DNA from: Marinobacter gelidimuriae
GTDB lineage: Bacteria; Pseudomonadota; Gammaproteobacteria; Pseudomonadales; Oleiphilaceae
NCBI RefSeq assembly: GCF_000372805.1
Contig: NZ_KB889875.1
Coordinates: 41,979-105,978, forward strand
Reading direction: 5' to 3'
DNA: 64,000 bases
Position 1 is the first letter of the stretch, and the number at the start of each line of letters is the position of its first letter. The notes beneath the pieces are model-generated. The model worked only from the letters and a program-made list of their open reading frames with translations. It was not told the origin of the DNA and did no database searches. Below, piece after piece: positions 37,009 to 46,735 of the stretch. The position numbers and the translations under genes are program-made.

Positions 37009-38488
37009 GGGACATCAGGTATTCGACCAGCATGGGCACCGGGCGGCCTGAAGAGCCTTTGGCTTTGCCGGAATGCCACGCAGTACCGGCGATGTCCAGG
37101 TGGGCCCAACGGTAATCTTTGGCGTAGCGGGCCAGGAAGCAGGCCGCGGTGATGGTTCCAGCGGCACGTCCGCCGATGTTTGCCATATCCGCAAAGTTGC
37201 TGTCGAGCAAGCTCTGGTACTCTTCCCAAAGCGGCAGGCGCCAGGCTTTGTCGTTGGCGCGGTCGCCGGCGGCCAGCAGTTCGTTGGCCAGGTCATCGTT
37301 GTTGGCCAGTAAGCCTGTGGCGTGGTGGCCCAGGGCGACGATGCAGGCGCCGGTGAGGGTGGCCAGGTCAATAACCGCCGCCGGGTCAAATCGCTTCACG
37401 TAGGTTAGGGCGTCGCACAGTACCAGACGGCCTTCGGCGTCGGTGTTGAGGATTTCAACGGTCTGGCCAGACATAGTGGTGACAATGTCGCCGGGGCGGC
37501 TGGCGCTGCCGTCGGGCATGTTTTCAGCGGCTGCGATGACGGCCACCACGTTGAGTTTCGGCTTGGTTTCAGCGACGACTTGCATGGCACCGAACACCGC
37601 AGCCGAGCCGCCCATGTCGTATTTCATTTCGTCCATGCCTTCACCCGGCTTGATGCTAATGCCACCGCTGTCGAAGGTAATGCCTTTACCCACTAATACA
37701 TGGGGTTTGTCTTTGGCGTTGCCGCCGCGGTATTCCATGATAATAAAGCGCGATGGCTGGCTGCTGCCTTTGCCCACGGCCAGAATGGTGTTCATGCCCA
37801 GGTCGGCCATCTGCTCTTCATCAAGAATTTCGGTCTTGATGCAATCGTGGTCTTTGGCCAGTTTTATAGCCTGTTCGGCCAGCCAGACTGGGTGGCAGAT
37901 GTTGGGCGGCGTGTTGCCCAGGTCGCGGGTAAAATTCATACCGCGGCCGGTGGCCAGGCCCAGATTAAAGGCGTCTTTTTCGGACTTGCCGCCGGCGGAG
38001 GCGGTTACGGTGACTTTATTCAGCGTGCGCGCAGCAGGCTGCTCGCTCTTATACTGGTTAAACGTGTACAGGTGCTCTTCCAGGCTGCGGCCGATCAGGC
38101 TCAGGCGAGCTTCTTCAGAAGTAGTTGCGCTGTCGCCGGTTAGCTGGGTGTCAGCCAGGGCCACAATGGCATGTTTTGATGGGCCGTCTTTCAGAACGGT
38201 TACCGCAGCAATTAAAGCCTTGCGATAGTTGGCCGGTGTGCGGCTTTCGTCATCGCCGGTGCCGACAATGCACAGGCGCTGCCAATGGCTGTCGGTCAGC
38301 GGAACAGTCTGTACCGATGCGTTTTTGCCACTGATGTCGCCGGCGCTTTGCAGTTTGCCAATCAGGCCATCCAGAGCTTTGTCTGCGGCGCTGGTGCTGG
38401 CAGGCCATTCGCCTTTCTGCGGTAACGCCAGTACAAGACAGTCAGCGCTGATGGTGTCCAGCGCTTTGCTGCTTAAGGTAAAATTCAT
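36995..38488 (-). CDS. pepA: Leucyl aminopeptidase PepA
   Basis: A 497-aa M17 family dizinc aminopeptidase that removes N-terminal residues and, in E. coli, also binds DNA. The signature NTDAEGRLVLCDAL is present, with GKGITFDSGGISIKP and KYDMGGSAAV metal and substrate residues. The N-terminal macro-like domain (LVLALPQKGEWPAS) is normal. ATG 38488. First of pepA-holC and divergent from lptFG across a 211-base promoter region, the usual gammaproteobacterial arrangement. Confidence 0.96.
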   Translation of the reverse strand: MNFTLSSKALDTISADCLVLALPQKGEWPASTSAADKALDGLIGKLQSAGDISGKNASVQTVPLTDSHWQRLCIVGTGDDESRTPANYRKALIAAVTVLKDGPSKHAIVALADTQLTGDSATTSEEARLSLIGRSLEEHLYTFNQYKSEQPAARTLNKVTVTASAGGKSEKDAFNLGLATGRGMNFTRDLGNTPPNICHPVWLAEQAIKLAKDHDCIKTEILDEEQMADLGMNTILAVGKGSSQPSRFIIMEYRGGNAKDKPHVLVGKGITFDSGGISIKPGEGMDEMKYDMGGSAAVFGAMQVVAETKPKLNVVAVIAAAENMPDGSASRPGDIVTTMSGQTVEILNTDAEGRLVLCDALTYVKRFDPAAVIDLATLTGACIVALGHHATGLLANNDDLANELLAAGDRANDKAWRLPLWEEYQSLLDSNFADMANIGGRAAGTITAACFLARYAKDYRWAHLDIAGTAWHSGKAKGSSGRPVPMLVEYLMSHAGK

Positions 38489-38699
38489 GGCAACTCCTGT
38501 TAATGATTCTGTTATACGGATTGGATATTACTAGCATTGGGGCAATGCGATGAATTATCAAGCATTGGCGCGGACTTGTGGTTGACTTGCTGGTCGCGGC
38601 GCGGCCCTGTCAATCGTCTGCAAGGTTACTTAGAATAGCCGCTGCTGGCGTTTTCCTCCATCAATGGGCGCCGTTACCGGCTCGGCCAGAGAGACCGCT

Positions 38700-39812
38700 T
38701 TGACTATTATTTTTCGCTATCTCATTCGTCAGATCATGATCAGCATGATTGCTGTGTCCACCATTCTGCTGATGGTGTTCATGAGCGGGCGCTTTTTAAA
38801 GTATCTGGGTAATGCGGCCGAAGGTGAAATTTCTGCGGGTGTGCTGTTTTCAGTGATGGCCTACCGTTTTCCCGGCTTTCTCGAGCTGATTTTGCCTTTG
38901 GGTCTGTTCATCGGCATTTTGTTGGCTTATGGCCGCATGTATTTGGAAAGCGAGATGACCGTGTTGCTCGCCTGCGGCGTCAGTGAAGGCGATATTTTGC
39001 GCCAAACCCTGATTGGCAGTTTGCCCGTGATGCTGGTGGTCGCTGCCATGAGCCTGTATGTATCGCCCTGGGGCATGAAACAGGTCGAGGAGATATTCAA
39101 CGAACAGCGCAAAGCCACCGAATTCGAGCTATTGGCGCCGGGGCGCTTTCAGGACTTTACCTCTGGTGGGCGAGTGACTTACACCGAAGGGCTGAGCGAC
39201 GACAAGCGCGAGCTGCAGGGTGTATTTATCGCCGAGTTTGGCAAGAATGGCGAAGGCTTGACCATAATCACCGCCGAAACGGGCACCCAGTTGGTAGATG
39301 AGCAGACAGGAAGCCGTTTTCTGATTTTGAAAGACGGCGGGCGCTACGCGGGTAACGCCGGCCAGCTGGATTACAACACCACCGAATTTGAAGCTTACGG
39401 TCTAAAAATTGTCAGCGGCAAGAGTGGTACAAAAGAGCTGGAAGAAGGTCTGAGTACCGGGCAATTAATGAAGTCTGACGACCCGCAACAGCGAGCGCTG
39501 CTGCATTGGCGCTTTTCATTGCCCTTTATTGTGCCGGTGGTGACCCTGCTGGCGGTTCGGTTGAGCCGGGTAAATCCTCGTCAGGGCCGGTTCTTCCACC
39601 TGTTGCCTGCGATGTTGGTGTATATCACCTATCTCGGCCTATTGATTGTGGCTCGTGATGCGCTGGCCGAGGGCACGGTGCCAGAGTGGATTGGTATGTT
39701 CTGGGTGCACGGATTGTTTCTGGCTCTGGGACTTTGGCTGCAGTTCGGCCCGGCCTGGTTGCGCAAGCGCCGCTTGCAGCGTGCAGAGCTCGCGGGGCCT
39801 ACCCATGCGTAA
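38700..39812 (+). CDS. lptF: LPS export permease LptF
   Basis: One of the two inner-membrane permease subunits of the LptB2FG ABC exporter that extracts LPS for transport to the outer membrane. I chose TTG 38700 (MTIIFRYLIRQIMISM), the family N-terminus; ATG 38664 would add 12 residues. The 370-aa protein has three N-terminal membrane spans, a periplasmic jellyroll domain (about 130-260) and three C-terminal spans. FLELILPLGLFIGILLAYGRMY is a typical stretch. Its end overlaps the lptG start by 8 bases. Confidence 0.93.
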   Translation: MTIIFRYLIRQIMISMIAVSTILLMVFMSGRFLKYLGNAAEGEISAGVLFSVMAYRFPGFLELILPLGLFIGILLAYGRMYLESEMTVLLACGVSEGDILRQTLIGSLPVMLVVAAMSLYVSPWGMKQVEEIFNEQRKATEFELLAPGRFQDFTSGGRVTYTEGLSDDKRELQGVFIAEFGKNGEGLTIITAETGTQLVDEQTGSRFLILKDGGRYAGNAGQLDYNTTEFEAYGLKIVSGKSGTKELEEGLSTGQLMKSDDPQQRALLHWRFSLPFIVPVVTLLAVRLSRVNPRQGRFFHLLPAMLVYITYLGLLIVARDALAEGTVPEWIGMFWVHGLFLALGLWLQFGPAWLRKRRLQRAELAGPTHA

Positions 39813-40866
39813 GATTGACCGCTATGTGATGAAAACCGTTGGCGGCGCCATGTTTTTGGTGATGGTGGTGGTGCTGTCGTTGGATTTGATTTTCGCGTTT
39901 ATTGCCGAGTTGGACGGCACAGCCAATAACTACCAGACCCTGGATGCTCTTTGGTATGTGTTTCTGACGCTGCCGCGGCGGATTTACGATTATTTGCCGT
40001 TGGGCGCGTTTATGGGCTGCCTGGTGGGATTGGGTTCGATGGCCAGCTCTTCCGAGCTGACGGTTATCCGCGCAGCTGGCGTTTCCATAAAGCGCATTGT
40101 CTGGTCTGCCATGAAACCAGCGCTGTTTGTGGTGCTATTGGGCGTGGGTATTGGCGAATACCTGGCGCCGCCGGCGGAGCGCATGGCGCAAAGTGAAAAA
40201 GCCGTTGCGCTGGGTGCAGGTAGCAGCGTGGCCGCGGCGTCGGGTTTGTGGCATCGCGAAGGTAATGTATTTATTCACATGAATGCCGTGCAGCCCAGTG
40301 GTGTGCTTTTTGGCATTTCCATGTTCCGCTTTAACGAGCAGCGCCAGTTGTTAGCCGCCAGTTTTGCCGAGCGGGCGATTTACCAAGGCGATCACTGGAT
40401 TCTTGAAAACGTACAAACCACCAAGCTGGCAGAGCAGGGCACCACCCGGGTGACTCATAACCAGCTGCGTTGGGAGTCTGGTTTGTCGCCCAGCGTACTG
40501 AGCGTATTGATTGTAAAGCCAGAGAACCTGGCGATGACAGGCCTGCTGACCTACGCCCGCTATCTGGACGAGCAGGGTTTGAGCGCGTCGCGCTATTGGT
40601 TAGCGTTTTGGAAGAAGACGTTAATGCCACTGGGAACCGCGGTGATGGTGTTAGTGGCAATTTCGTTTATCTTTGGCCCGCTGCGCTCGGTCACCATGGG
40701 CTTTCGGGTGTTTACCGGCCTGTTGGTAGGCCTGTCGTTTAAGTACATGCAAGACTTGCTTGGGCCGATGAGCGTGGTCTACGGTTTCGATCCCATTCTG
40801 GCGGTACTGGTGCCTATCGCGGTGAACGCCGTTATAGGTATTTTACTAATGCGTCGTGCAGGTTAG
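39805..40866 (+). CDS. lptG: LPS export permease LptG
   Basis: Partner of LptF in LptB2FG. The 353-aa protein from ATG 39805 (MRKIDRYVMKTVGGAMFLVM) has the usual six spans and a central periplasmic domain; GSMASSSELTVIRAAGVSIKRI is the coupling region that contacts LptB. Overlaps lptF by 8 bases. A sequence nearly identical to its last 18 bases (16 of 18) recurs about 108 bases downstream after the twin palindromes. Confidence 0.93.
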   Translation: MRKIDRYVMKTVGGAMFLVMVVVLSLDLIFAFIAELDGTANNYQTLDALWYVFLTLPRRIYDYLPLGAFMGCLVGLGSMASSSELTVIRAAGVSIKRIVWSAMKPALFVVLLGVGIGEYLAPPAERMAQSEKAVALGAGSSVAAASGLWHREGNVFIHMNAVQPSGVLFGISMFRFNEQRQLLAASFAERAIYQGDHWILENVQTTKLAEQGTTRVTHNQLRWESGLSPSVLSVLIVKPENLAMTGLLTYARYLDEQGLSASRYWLAFWKKTLMPLGTAVMVLVAISFIFGPLRSVTMGFRVFTGLLVGLSFKYMQDLLGPMSVVYGFDPILAVLVPIAVNAVIGILLMRRAG

Positions 40867-40975
40867 CGTTGATAGGGGACAGATTTAAAATCTGTCCCCG
40901 GTTCTGGGTGTGAAATCTGTAGTAGGGGACGGATTTGAAATCTGTCCCCTGGTTTGGATGCGTCGCGCGGGTTAG
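40850..40975. repeat. Twin REP-like palindromes with duplicated lptG end
   Basis: Two palindromes lie in tandem: 40875-40899 (GGGGACAGATTT, one base, inverse complement) and 40925-40949 (one mismatch), with a further half copy (GAAATCTGT) between them. They are flanked by ATGCGTCGTGCAGGTTAG at 40850-40867 and a 16/18 copy at 40958-40975. The first flank is the end of lptG and the second includes the stop region of the RDD gene on the other strand. REP-like repeats between convergent genes can act as terminators or mRNA stabilisers. The flanking duplication suggests insertion or unequal exchange. Confidence 0.8.
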
Positions 40976-41505
40976 AGTTTCTTCTTTTCTACCTCGACAA
41001 CAACGCTGTCTGACATTCGGTCGGTCAGCGACAGCCCGTTAAAGGGTACGAACAGAGTAACGATCGCAGGAATAGAAAACAGCAGGCTGACAGCACCCAG
41101 ATAGTAGCCTGCCAGTAATGCCAGAAACACAGCAGCGGCTGCCGTCACATAACGGCGTAGAGCCTGACTCCAGCTCACCGACACGCCGTCCAGATTCTGA
41201 ATGCGCACCCGCCATACCTGCATTCCAAGTGTTTGGCCCACCCGGGTCCAAAAGTAGCCAAAAAACAGGTACAGCACCAGAAACAGGGTAAACGTCAGGC
41301 CTGGGCCACCTTTAATCTGCCCAGCTTCCGCCATTTGTTCGTATTTTTCCCAACCGGTCAGCTGGCCGGCAATTATGGTGTATATCCAGGTGGCAACCAA
41401 TAGCACGGCAATGCTGATAAGTGCATCGTAAGTAATGGCCAGGCCACGTTTCAGTCCGGTTGCTGGCGGCAAAAGCACGTCTGCATTGTGAAAGCGTTTG
41501 GGCAT
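40972..41505 (-). CDS. RDD family membrane protein
   Basis: A 177-aa integral membrane protein of the RDD family, whose function is mostly unknown (some members transport Na+/H+ or take part in stress). The N-terminal conserved region is LKRGLAITYDALISIAVLLV, replacing the usual RRxxDD, then spans near 75-95 and 120-150. GQTLGMQVWRVRIQNLDG is the typical cytoplasmic segment. ATG 41505. It is divergent from alaS with 141 bases between. The stop codon lies inside the duplicated lptG-end sequence. Confidence 0.85.
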   Translation of the reverse strand: MPKRFHNADVLLPPATGLKRGLAITYDALISIAVLLVATWIYTIIAGQLTGWEKYEQMAEAGQIKGGPGLTFTLFLVLYLFFGYFWTRVGQTLGMQVWRVRIQNLDGVSVSWSQALRRYVTAAAAVFLALLAGYYLGAVSLLFSIPAIVTLFVPFNGLSLTDRMSDSVVVEVEKKKL

Positions 41506-41646
41506 GCGGTCTCCGGTGATGTTTCACGTTTTTCAGGATGTCGGCGTGTGCTAGAGTAGCCGATTTGTACAATCATGTAAGTATTCGAATTCAATCGCGG
41601 ACCTGGCGCAATTTTCGTCGGGTTTATGGAAAGGTATCAAAGGGCT

Positions 41647-44277
41647 ATGAAAACGGCAGAGTTGCGACAGGCGTTTCTTGAATACTTCAAACAGCAGGGC
41701 CATGCCATTGTTCCCAGTAGTTCACTGGTGCCGGCAGATGATCCCACTTTGTTGTTTACGAACGCGGGCATGAACCAGTTCAAGGACCTGTTCCTGGGCC
41801 GTGAACAGCGTGACTACACTCGCGCCACCAGTTCGCAGAAATGTGTACGCGCCGGCGGCAAGCACAACGATCTGGAAAACGTCGGTTACACGGCTCGCCA
41901 CCACACGTTTTTTGAAATGCTGGGCAACTTCAGCTTTGGCGATTATTTCAAGCGCGAAGCCATCAATTTTGCCTGGATTTTTTTGACCTCTGAACAGTGG
42001 CTGAACCTGCCGAAAGCGAAGCTGTGGATCACGGTATACGCCGACGACGACGAAGCCTTTGATATCTGGAACCAGGAAATTGGCGTGCCTGCCGAGCGCA
42101 TTGTCCGTATTGGCGACAACGCCGGCGGCCGCTACTCTTCAGATAATTTCTGGCAGATGGGCGATACCGGCCCCTGCGGCCCTTGTTCCGAGATCTTTTT
42201 TGACCACGGCCCCGATGTAGCCGGCGGCCCTCCGGGAAGCCCGGACGAAGACGGCGACCGCTACATAGAAATCTGGAACGTGGTGTTCATGCAGTATAAC
42301 CGCACTGCTGACGGCGAAATGCTTAACCTGCCCAAACCGTCGGTAGACACTGGCATGGGTCTGGAGCGAGTGACCGCGGTATTGCAGGGCGTGCACAGTA
42401 ACTATGAAATTGACTTGTTTCAGGATCTGCTGAAAGCCGCCTCTGACGTGCTCGGCGGCGTTGCCACCACCGAAGCTTCGCTGCGTGTTGTGGCAGATCA
42501 TATCCGCTCCTGCTGCTTTTTGATTAGCGATGGCGTTATGCCGTCAAACGAAGGCCGTGGTTTTGTATTGCGCCGGATCATCCGCCGCGCCGCCCGCCAC
42601 GGTAACAAGCTTGGTGCCAACGGCCCCTTCTTTTACAAGTTGGTAGGTGCGTTGGTTGAGTTGATGGGCGACGCCTTCCCGCAGCTGGTCAGCAGCCACA
42701 AACAGATCGAAAAAATACTGTTGCAAGAAGAAGAGCAGTTTGTAAAAACCCTGGATAACGGCCTGCGCCTTTTAGAGCAGGACATTGCCGAGCTTCAAGG
42801 TGATGTGATTCCTGGCGAAACCGTGTTCGCCCTATACGACACTTATGGCTTCCCGATAGACCTGACCAACGACATCGCCCGTGAACGCGGTTTGACTCTG
42901 GATTACCAAGGCTACGAAAAGGCAATGGAAGCCCAGCGCGAGCGTGCCCGGGCGGCCAGCAAATTTGGTATTGATTACAACGCGGAAAGCCTAAAGCTTG
43001 AGGGCGTGACCGAATTTAGCGGTTACCAGAATATTGATGGCCACGAGCGCATTCGCTCGGTGATTGTCGGTGGTGAACACAAAAACGCCGAAGCCGGCGA
43101 CGAAGCCATCATTGTACTGGAGCGCACGCCATTTTACGCGGAGTCTGGCGGCCAGGTCGGCGACACCGGACTATTGACCTGGAGCGGTGGCCGCTTTCAA
43201 GTAACCGACACCCGCAAAGAGGGCAATAACCACCTTCATATCGGCACGGTGGTTGAAGGTGAACTGTTCCCGGGCCTGGAAGTGGATGCGCGCATTGATC
43301 ATGAGCGCCGTGAACGCACCAAGCGTAATCACTCCGCCACCCACCTACTACATGCGGCTTTGCGCAAAGTTCTGGGCGAACACGTTAGCCAGAAAGGCTC
43401 GCTGGTAGACCCGGACAAACTGCGTTTTGACTTCTCGCATCTTGAAGCCGTCAGCGCTGCACAGCTGCAGGAAATCGAACGTCAGGTTAACCAGCAAATT
43501 CTGCAAAATACCTCGGTAGCTACAGAAGTGACCGACATGGAGCAGGCCCAGGCCAAGGGCGCGCTGGCGCTGTTTGGTGAAAAGTACGGCGATTCCGTCA
43601 GGGTTCTGAGCATGGGCTCAGATGGCTACTCGGTTGAGCTTTGCGGTGGTACCCATGTTAATCGCACCGGTGATATTGGTCTATTGCGTATTACCTCTGA
43701 AAGCGGTGTCGCTTCCGGCGTTCGCCGCATTGAAGCGGTCACCGGTTTTGGCGCTCTGGAATGGGTAGACAGCGCCGAACGCACCTTGCGCGAAGCGGCC
43801 AGGCTGGTGAAAGGCTCCCGCGAGTCGCTGGTCGAGAAAGTGCAGCAGACATTGGACCGTAACCGTCAGCTGGAGAAAGAAATCGACGGCTTGAAGGCCA
43901 AGCTGGCCAGCTCGGCCGGCAGCGATTTAGCGTCGTCTGCGGTTGAAGTGGCGGGCCTAAAGGTGGTTGCTGCTGAAATGGCAGGAGCGGATCGCCAGGC
44001 GCTGATGGAAACGGCCGACCAGCTGAAAAACAAGCTGGGTGAGGGCGTCGTGGTTTTGGCCAGCGTTGAAGATGGCAAGGTCTCACTTGTATCTGGCGTG
44101 ACCAAATCAGCGACCGGCAGAGTCAAGGCCGGCGACATTATGAAGTACCTGTGCGCGCAGCTGGATGGTAAGGGCGGCGGTCGTCCTGACATGGCCCAGG
44201 GCGGGGGTAACGATGCCTCCAGGCTTACTGAGGTTCTGGCGGGTGTTGCTGGCTGGGTTGAAAAAAATAGTCAGTAA
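41647..44277 (+). CDS. alaS: Alanyl-tRNA synthetase
   Basis: The 876-aa class II synthetase with editing and C-Ala domains. ATG 41647 ([19 protein letters not shown]) matches the family start and follows AAAGGG; the frame opens 21 bases earlier. Motifs: [15 protein letters not shown], and the editing-domain zinc residues in [12 protein letters not shown] and [13 protein letters not shown]. The C-terminal coiled coil and [12 protein letters not shown] loop are complete. It begins the conserved alaS-lysC-csrA-tRNA run. Confidence 0.96.
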   Translation: MKTAELRQAFLEYFKQQGHAIVPSSSLVPADDPTLLFTNAGMNQFKDLFLGREQRDYTRATSSQKCVRAGGKHNDLENVGYTARHHTFFEMLGNFSFGDYFKREAINFAWIFLTSEQWLNLPKAKLWITVYADDDEAFDIWNQEIGVPAERIVRIGDNAGGRYSSDNFWQMGDTGPCGPCSEIFFDHGPDVAGGPPGSPDEDGDRYIEIWNVVFMQYNRTADGEMLNLPKPSVDTGMGLERVTAVLQGVHSNYEIDLFQDLLKAASDVLGGVATTEASLRVVADHIRSCCFLISDGVMPSNEGRGFVLRRIIRRAARHGNKLGANGPFFYKLVGALVELMGDAFPQLVSSHKQIEKILLQEEEQFVKTLDNGLRLLEQDIAELQGDVIPGETVFALYDTYGFPIDLTNDIARERGLTLDYQGYEKAMEAQRERARAASKFGIDYNAESLKLEGVTEFSGYQNIDGHERIRSVIVGGEHKNAEAGDEAIIVLERTPFYAESGGQVGDTGLLTWSGGRFQVTDTRKEGNNHLHIGTVVEGELFPGLEVDARIDHERRERTKRNHSATHLLHAALRKVLGEHVSQKGSLVDPDKLRFDFSHLEAVSAAQLQEIERQVNQQILQNTSVATEVTDMEQAQAKGALALFGEKYGDSVRVLSMGSDGYSVELCGGTHVNRTGDIGLLRITSESGVASGVRRIEAVTGFGALEWVDSAERTLREAARLVKGSRESLVEKVQQTLDRNRQLEKEIDGLKAKLASSAGSDLASSAVEVAGLKVVAAEMAGADRQALMETADQLKNKLGEGVVVLASVEDGKVSLVSGVTKSATGRVKAGDIMKYLCAQLDGKGGGRPDMAQGGGNDASRLTEVLAGVAGWVEKNSQ

Positions 44278-44283
44278 CGCATG

Positions 44284-44310
44284 TTGTAGCTGCAGGCGAG
44301 GGTTTATAAT
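44284..44310 (+). promoter_or_regulatory. Candidate lysC promoter
   Basis: A perfect TATAAT at 44305-44310 with TTGTAG at 44284-44289, spacer 15 bases (short). It is 69 bases before the lysC ATG. No lysine riboswitch is present: the whole gap to alaS is only 101 bases. Confidence 0.4.
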
Positions 44311-44329
44311 CGCGCCCGATTGATTTGAC

Positions 44330-44349
44330 GGGCGGAGCAACCTCCGCCC
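44330..44349 (+). other. GC-rich hairpin in the lysC leader
   Basis: Perfect 7-base stem GGGCGGA (44330-44336) with TCCGCCC (44343-44349) and a 6-base loop. It is not followed by a T run, so it is not a standard terminator; it may stabilise the leader or hinder upstream readthrough. Confidence 0.4.
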
Positions 44350-44378
44350 TGAGTCCCGGTCTAGACAGTGGGAATAAT

Positions 44379-45617
44379 ATGGCCCTGTATGTACAGAAAT
44401 TTGGTGGCACCTCGGTAGGCACTACCGAGCGTATCGAAGCGGTTGCAGAGAAGGTTTTTGGCTTTCGTAAGGCCGGGCACGACATCGTCGTCGTGGTTTC
44501 AGCCATGAGCGGTGAAACTAACCGCTTGATTGGCCTGGCCAGTAACATTACCGATGAGCCCGGTCAGCGTGAAATGGACGTGCTTTTGTCTACCGGCGAG
44601 CAAGTGACCATTGCACTGTTGTCGATGGCATTACAGAAGCTGGGCTGCGAGGCTCGTTCTTACACAGGCTTACAGGTGCGTATCCTAACCGACCGTGCCC
44701 ATACAAAAGCTCGTATTCAGCACATTGATGAACAACATGTGCGTGAAGATCTGAATGCCGGCCGTGTGGTAGTGGTGGCAGGTTTTCAGGGAGTGGACGA
44801 TCTAGGTGACATTACCACCCTTGGTCGCGGTGGTTCAGACACGACCGCGGTGGCCTTGGCGGCAGCGTTGAAAGCCGATGAATGCCAGATTTATACCGAT
44901 GTGGACGGGGTTTATACCACCGACCCGCGAGTGGTGGATTCCGCTCGCAGGCTGACTCACATTACCTTTGAAGAAATGCTGGAAATGGCCAGTCTGGGAT
45001 CCAAAGTGCTGCAGATTCGCGCTGTGGAATTCGCGGGTAAATACAACGTTCCGTTACGGGTGCTGTCCAGTTTCCAGGAAGGCGAGGGCACCCTGATTAC
45101 CATTGAGGATGATAGCACTATGGAGCAACCCATCGTTTCGGGCATTGCATTCAATCGTGACGAAGCCAAGCTGACCATATCCGGTGTGCCGGATACGCCC
45201 GGCAGTGCACTGCGTATTCTGAAGCCGATTAGTGATGCCAATATTGAAGTAGACATGATTGTTCAGAACGTGGGTGAAGACAACAGAACCGCCTTTACGT
45301 TTACGGTTTTGCGTCACGACTTCAAGCGCGCCGGCGATGTGCTTCGCTCGGTAGCGGCCGAGCTAGGCGCACGTGAGGTCATCGGAAACGAAAAGATCGC
45401 CAAAGTCAGTATTGTCGGTGTTGGTATGCGTTCTCACGCGGGTGTTGCCACCAAGATGTTCGAGGCACTGTTTAACGAAGGTATTAACATTCAGATGATT
45501 TCTACTTCGGAAATTAAAATTTCCGTGGTGATTGATGAAAAGTACCTTGAGCTTGCGGTACGGGCGCTTCATTCGGCTTTTGAACTGGACAAGCCCCTGG
45601 TAGAAGCAGAAGCTTGA
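44379..45617 (+). CDS. lysC: Aspartate kinase
   Basis: Monofunctional aspartokinase opening the lysine, methionine and threonine branch. The 412-aa protein starts MALYVQKFGGTSVGTTER (KFGGTS at 7-12), has TLGRGGSDTTAVALAAAL and YTDVDGVYTTDPR in the kinase domain, and two ACT domains from about 265 (ISGVPDTPGSALRILKPI, VGVGMRSHAGVATKMF, INIQMISTSEIKISVV) for allosteric inhibition. ATG 44379; the upstream extension of the frame is in the leader. It may be cotranscribed with csrA. Confidence 0.95.
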   Translation: MALYVQKFGGTSVGTTERIEAVAEKVFGFRKAGHDIVVVVSAMSGETNRLIGLASNITDEPGQREMDVLLSTGEQVTIALLSMALQKLGCEARSYTGLQVRILTDRAHTKARIQHIDEQHVREDLNAGRVVVVAGFQGVDDLGDITTLGRGGSDTTAVALAAALKADECQIYTDVDGVYTTDPRVVDSARRLTHITFEEMLEMASLGSKVLQIRAVEFAGKYNVPLRVLSSFQEGEGTLITIEDDSTMEQPIVSGIAFNRDEAKLTISGVPDTPGSALRILKPISDANIEVDMIVQNVGEDNRTAFTFTVLRHDFKRAGDVLRSVAAELGAREVIGNEKIAKVSIVGVGMRSHAGVATKMFEALFNEGINIQMISTSEIKISVVIDEKYLELAVRALHSAFELDKPLVEAEA

Positions 45618-45681
45618 CGCAATGGGCCTATGCCCGCTGTATCATCGCCTGATAGGACGTTCATTCGCTGAGCCGGCTAAC

Positions 45682-45797
45682 GCACATATCCGTATAAGGG
45701 AATGTGCGGTTTCAGGAGGGCGCGTAATTCCGCTATAAATGTGCGCGTACGAAGCACCTGTTTAAGAGCAGGTCGCTTTTTCAGAGGGAGTAGGGAT
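45682..45797 (+). promoter_or_regulatory. csrA leader with GGA-bearing hairpin
   Basis: A perfect 7-base stem (CGCACAT 45682-45688 with ATGTGCG 45703-45709) presents a 14-base loop containing AAGGGA (697-702 of the 45 kb block). Another AGGAGGG follows at about 45715-45721, and a GGGAGTAGGGAT sequence overlaps the ribosome site just before the csrA ATG. CsrA/RsmA binds GGA in loops and at ribosome sites, and csrA is autoregulated in E. coli, so direct feedback is plausible. Confidence 0.5.
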
Positions 45798-45995
45798 ATG
45801 TTGATTTTAACGCGCCGCGTAGGCGAGACCCTGATGGTCGGTGACGAAATAACCGTCACTGTGCTTGGGGTAAAGGGAAACCAGGTACGGATTGGTGTGA
45901 ATGCACCCAAAGAAGTCGCTGTTCACCGCGAAGAGATCTATCAGCGCATTCAGGCGGAGAAAAGTTCCGATGAGGCTGAGCCGGGCAACCACTAG
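45798..45995 (+). CDS. csrA: Carbon storage regulator CsrA/RsmA
   Basis: A 65-aa dimeric RNA-binding protein that controls translation and stability of many mRNAs. [40 protein letters not shown] and EEIYQRIQ are nearly invariant family sequence, including R44 in APKEVAVHR, the RNA contact residue. ATG 45798 has GGGAG as ribosome site. The position after lysC and before tRNA-Ser is the classic gammaproteobacterial one. Confidence 0.97.
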   Translation: MLILTRRVGETLMVGDEITVTVLGVKGNQVRIGVNAPKEVAVHREEIYQRIQAEKSSDEAEPGNH

Positions 45996-46001
45996 CTGGT
46001 A

Positions 46002-46038
46002 AAAAAAGCCGCTTGCGAATTTCCGGAGCGGTTTTTTG
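46002..46038 (+). terminator. Rho-independent terminator after csrA
   Basis: Stem AAAAAAGCCGCT with AGCGGTTTTTT around a 13-base loop, followed by T-rich sequence. It begins about 7 bases after the csrA stop and separates it from the tRNA unit. Confidence 0.7.
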
Positions 46039-46120
46039 TTTTAAAGAACATCAAATGTAAAAAAAATTGTTCAACCCTATGAAAACATAAAAAACGTGGT
46101 AGTATACGCCCCGTCCTCAA

Positions 46121-46212
<92 letters not shown>

Positions 46213-46277
46213 TCCTGTTACAGGAAAGAGAGCCGGTTGATGTCGCAGTCAACCAAAGAAATGAAAGTGATCAATGT

Positions 46278-46354
46278 GCGGCTGTAGCTCAGCTGGATAG
46301 AGTACCTGGCTACGAACCAGGCGGTCGGAGGTTCGAATCCTCCCAGCCGCACCA
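46278..46354 (+). tRNA. tRNA-Arg (ACG), copy 1
   Basis: A 77-base tRNA with GCGGCTG/CAGCCGC acceptor stem, loop CTACGAA (anticodon ACG, presumably modified to ICG), GGTTCGAATCC T-arm and encoded CCA. Confidence 0.96.
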
Positions 46355-46390
46355 CCTTTTAAGTTAAGATGCATGAACACCCAAGTTTTA

Positions 46391-46467
46391 GCGGCTGTAG
46401 CTCAGCTGGATAGAGTACCTGGCTACGAACCAGGCGGTCGGAGGTTCGAATCCTCCCAGCCGCACCA
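46391..46467 (+). tRNA. tRNA-Arg (ACG), copy 2
   Basis: Identical over its 77 bases to copy 1, 36 bases downstream. Probably one transcript with tRNA-Ser and copy 1, processed afterwards. Confidence 0.96.
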
Positions 46468-46479
46468 AATTACGACCAG

Positions 46480-46517
46480 AACGCCCCGATGTGTGGAAAC
46501 GCAGATCGGGGCGTTTT
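46480..46517 (+). terminator. Rho-independent terminator of the tRNA unit
   Basis: Stem AACGCCCCGAT with ATCGGGGCGTT around a short loop, followed by TTTTG. It ends the tRNA transcription unit. Confidence 0.8.
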
Positions 46518-46735
46518 GTATTGGGCCTTCGCATCTCGCCGTACGTGTCATTACTTACCCCTATTTCTTCCCCGTTTCTCTCGAATGTGTCGTTTTTCAC
46601 CCATTTCCGATCCAAAAAAACCTCTATTAAACATAACAATATGTTTTATATGCTTAATATTTATATGGCCCGGTCATTGCTTAATTCGATGTCACGCGGG
46701 GCCGTGCGGGCTTCGTTGAATACTAAAACAACACA

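Noticed and set aside
44278..44378. Lysine riboswitch upstream of lysC
   Set aside because: The 101-base gap is too short for the lysine aptamer and has only a simple 7-base hairpin without T run.
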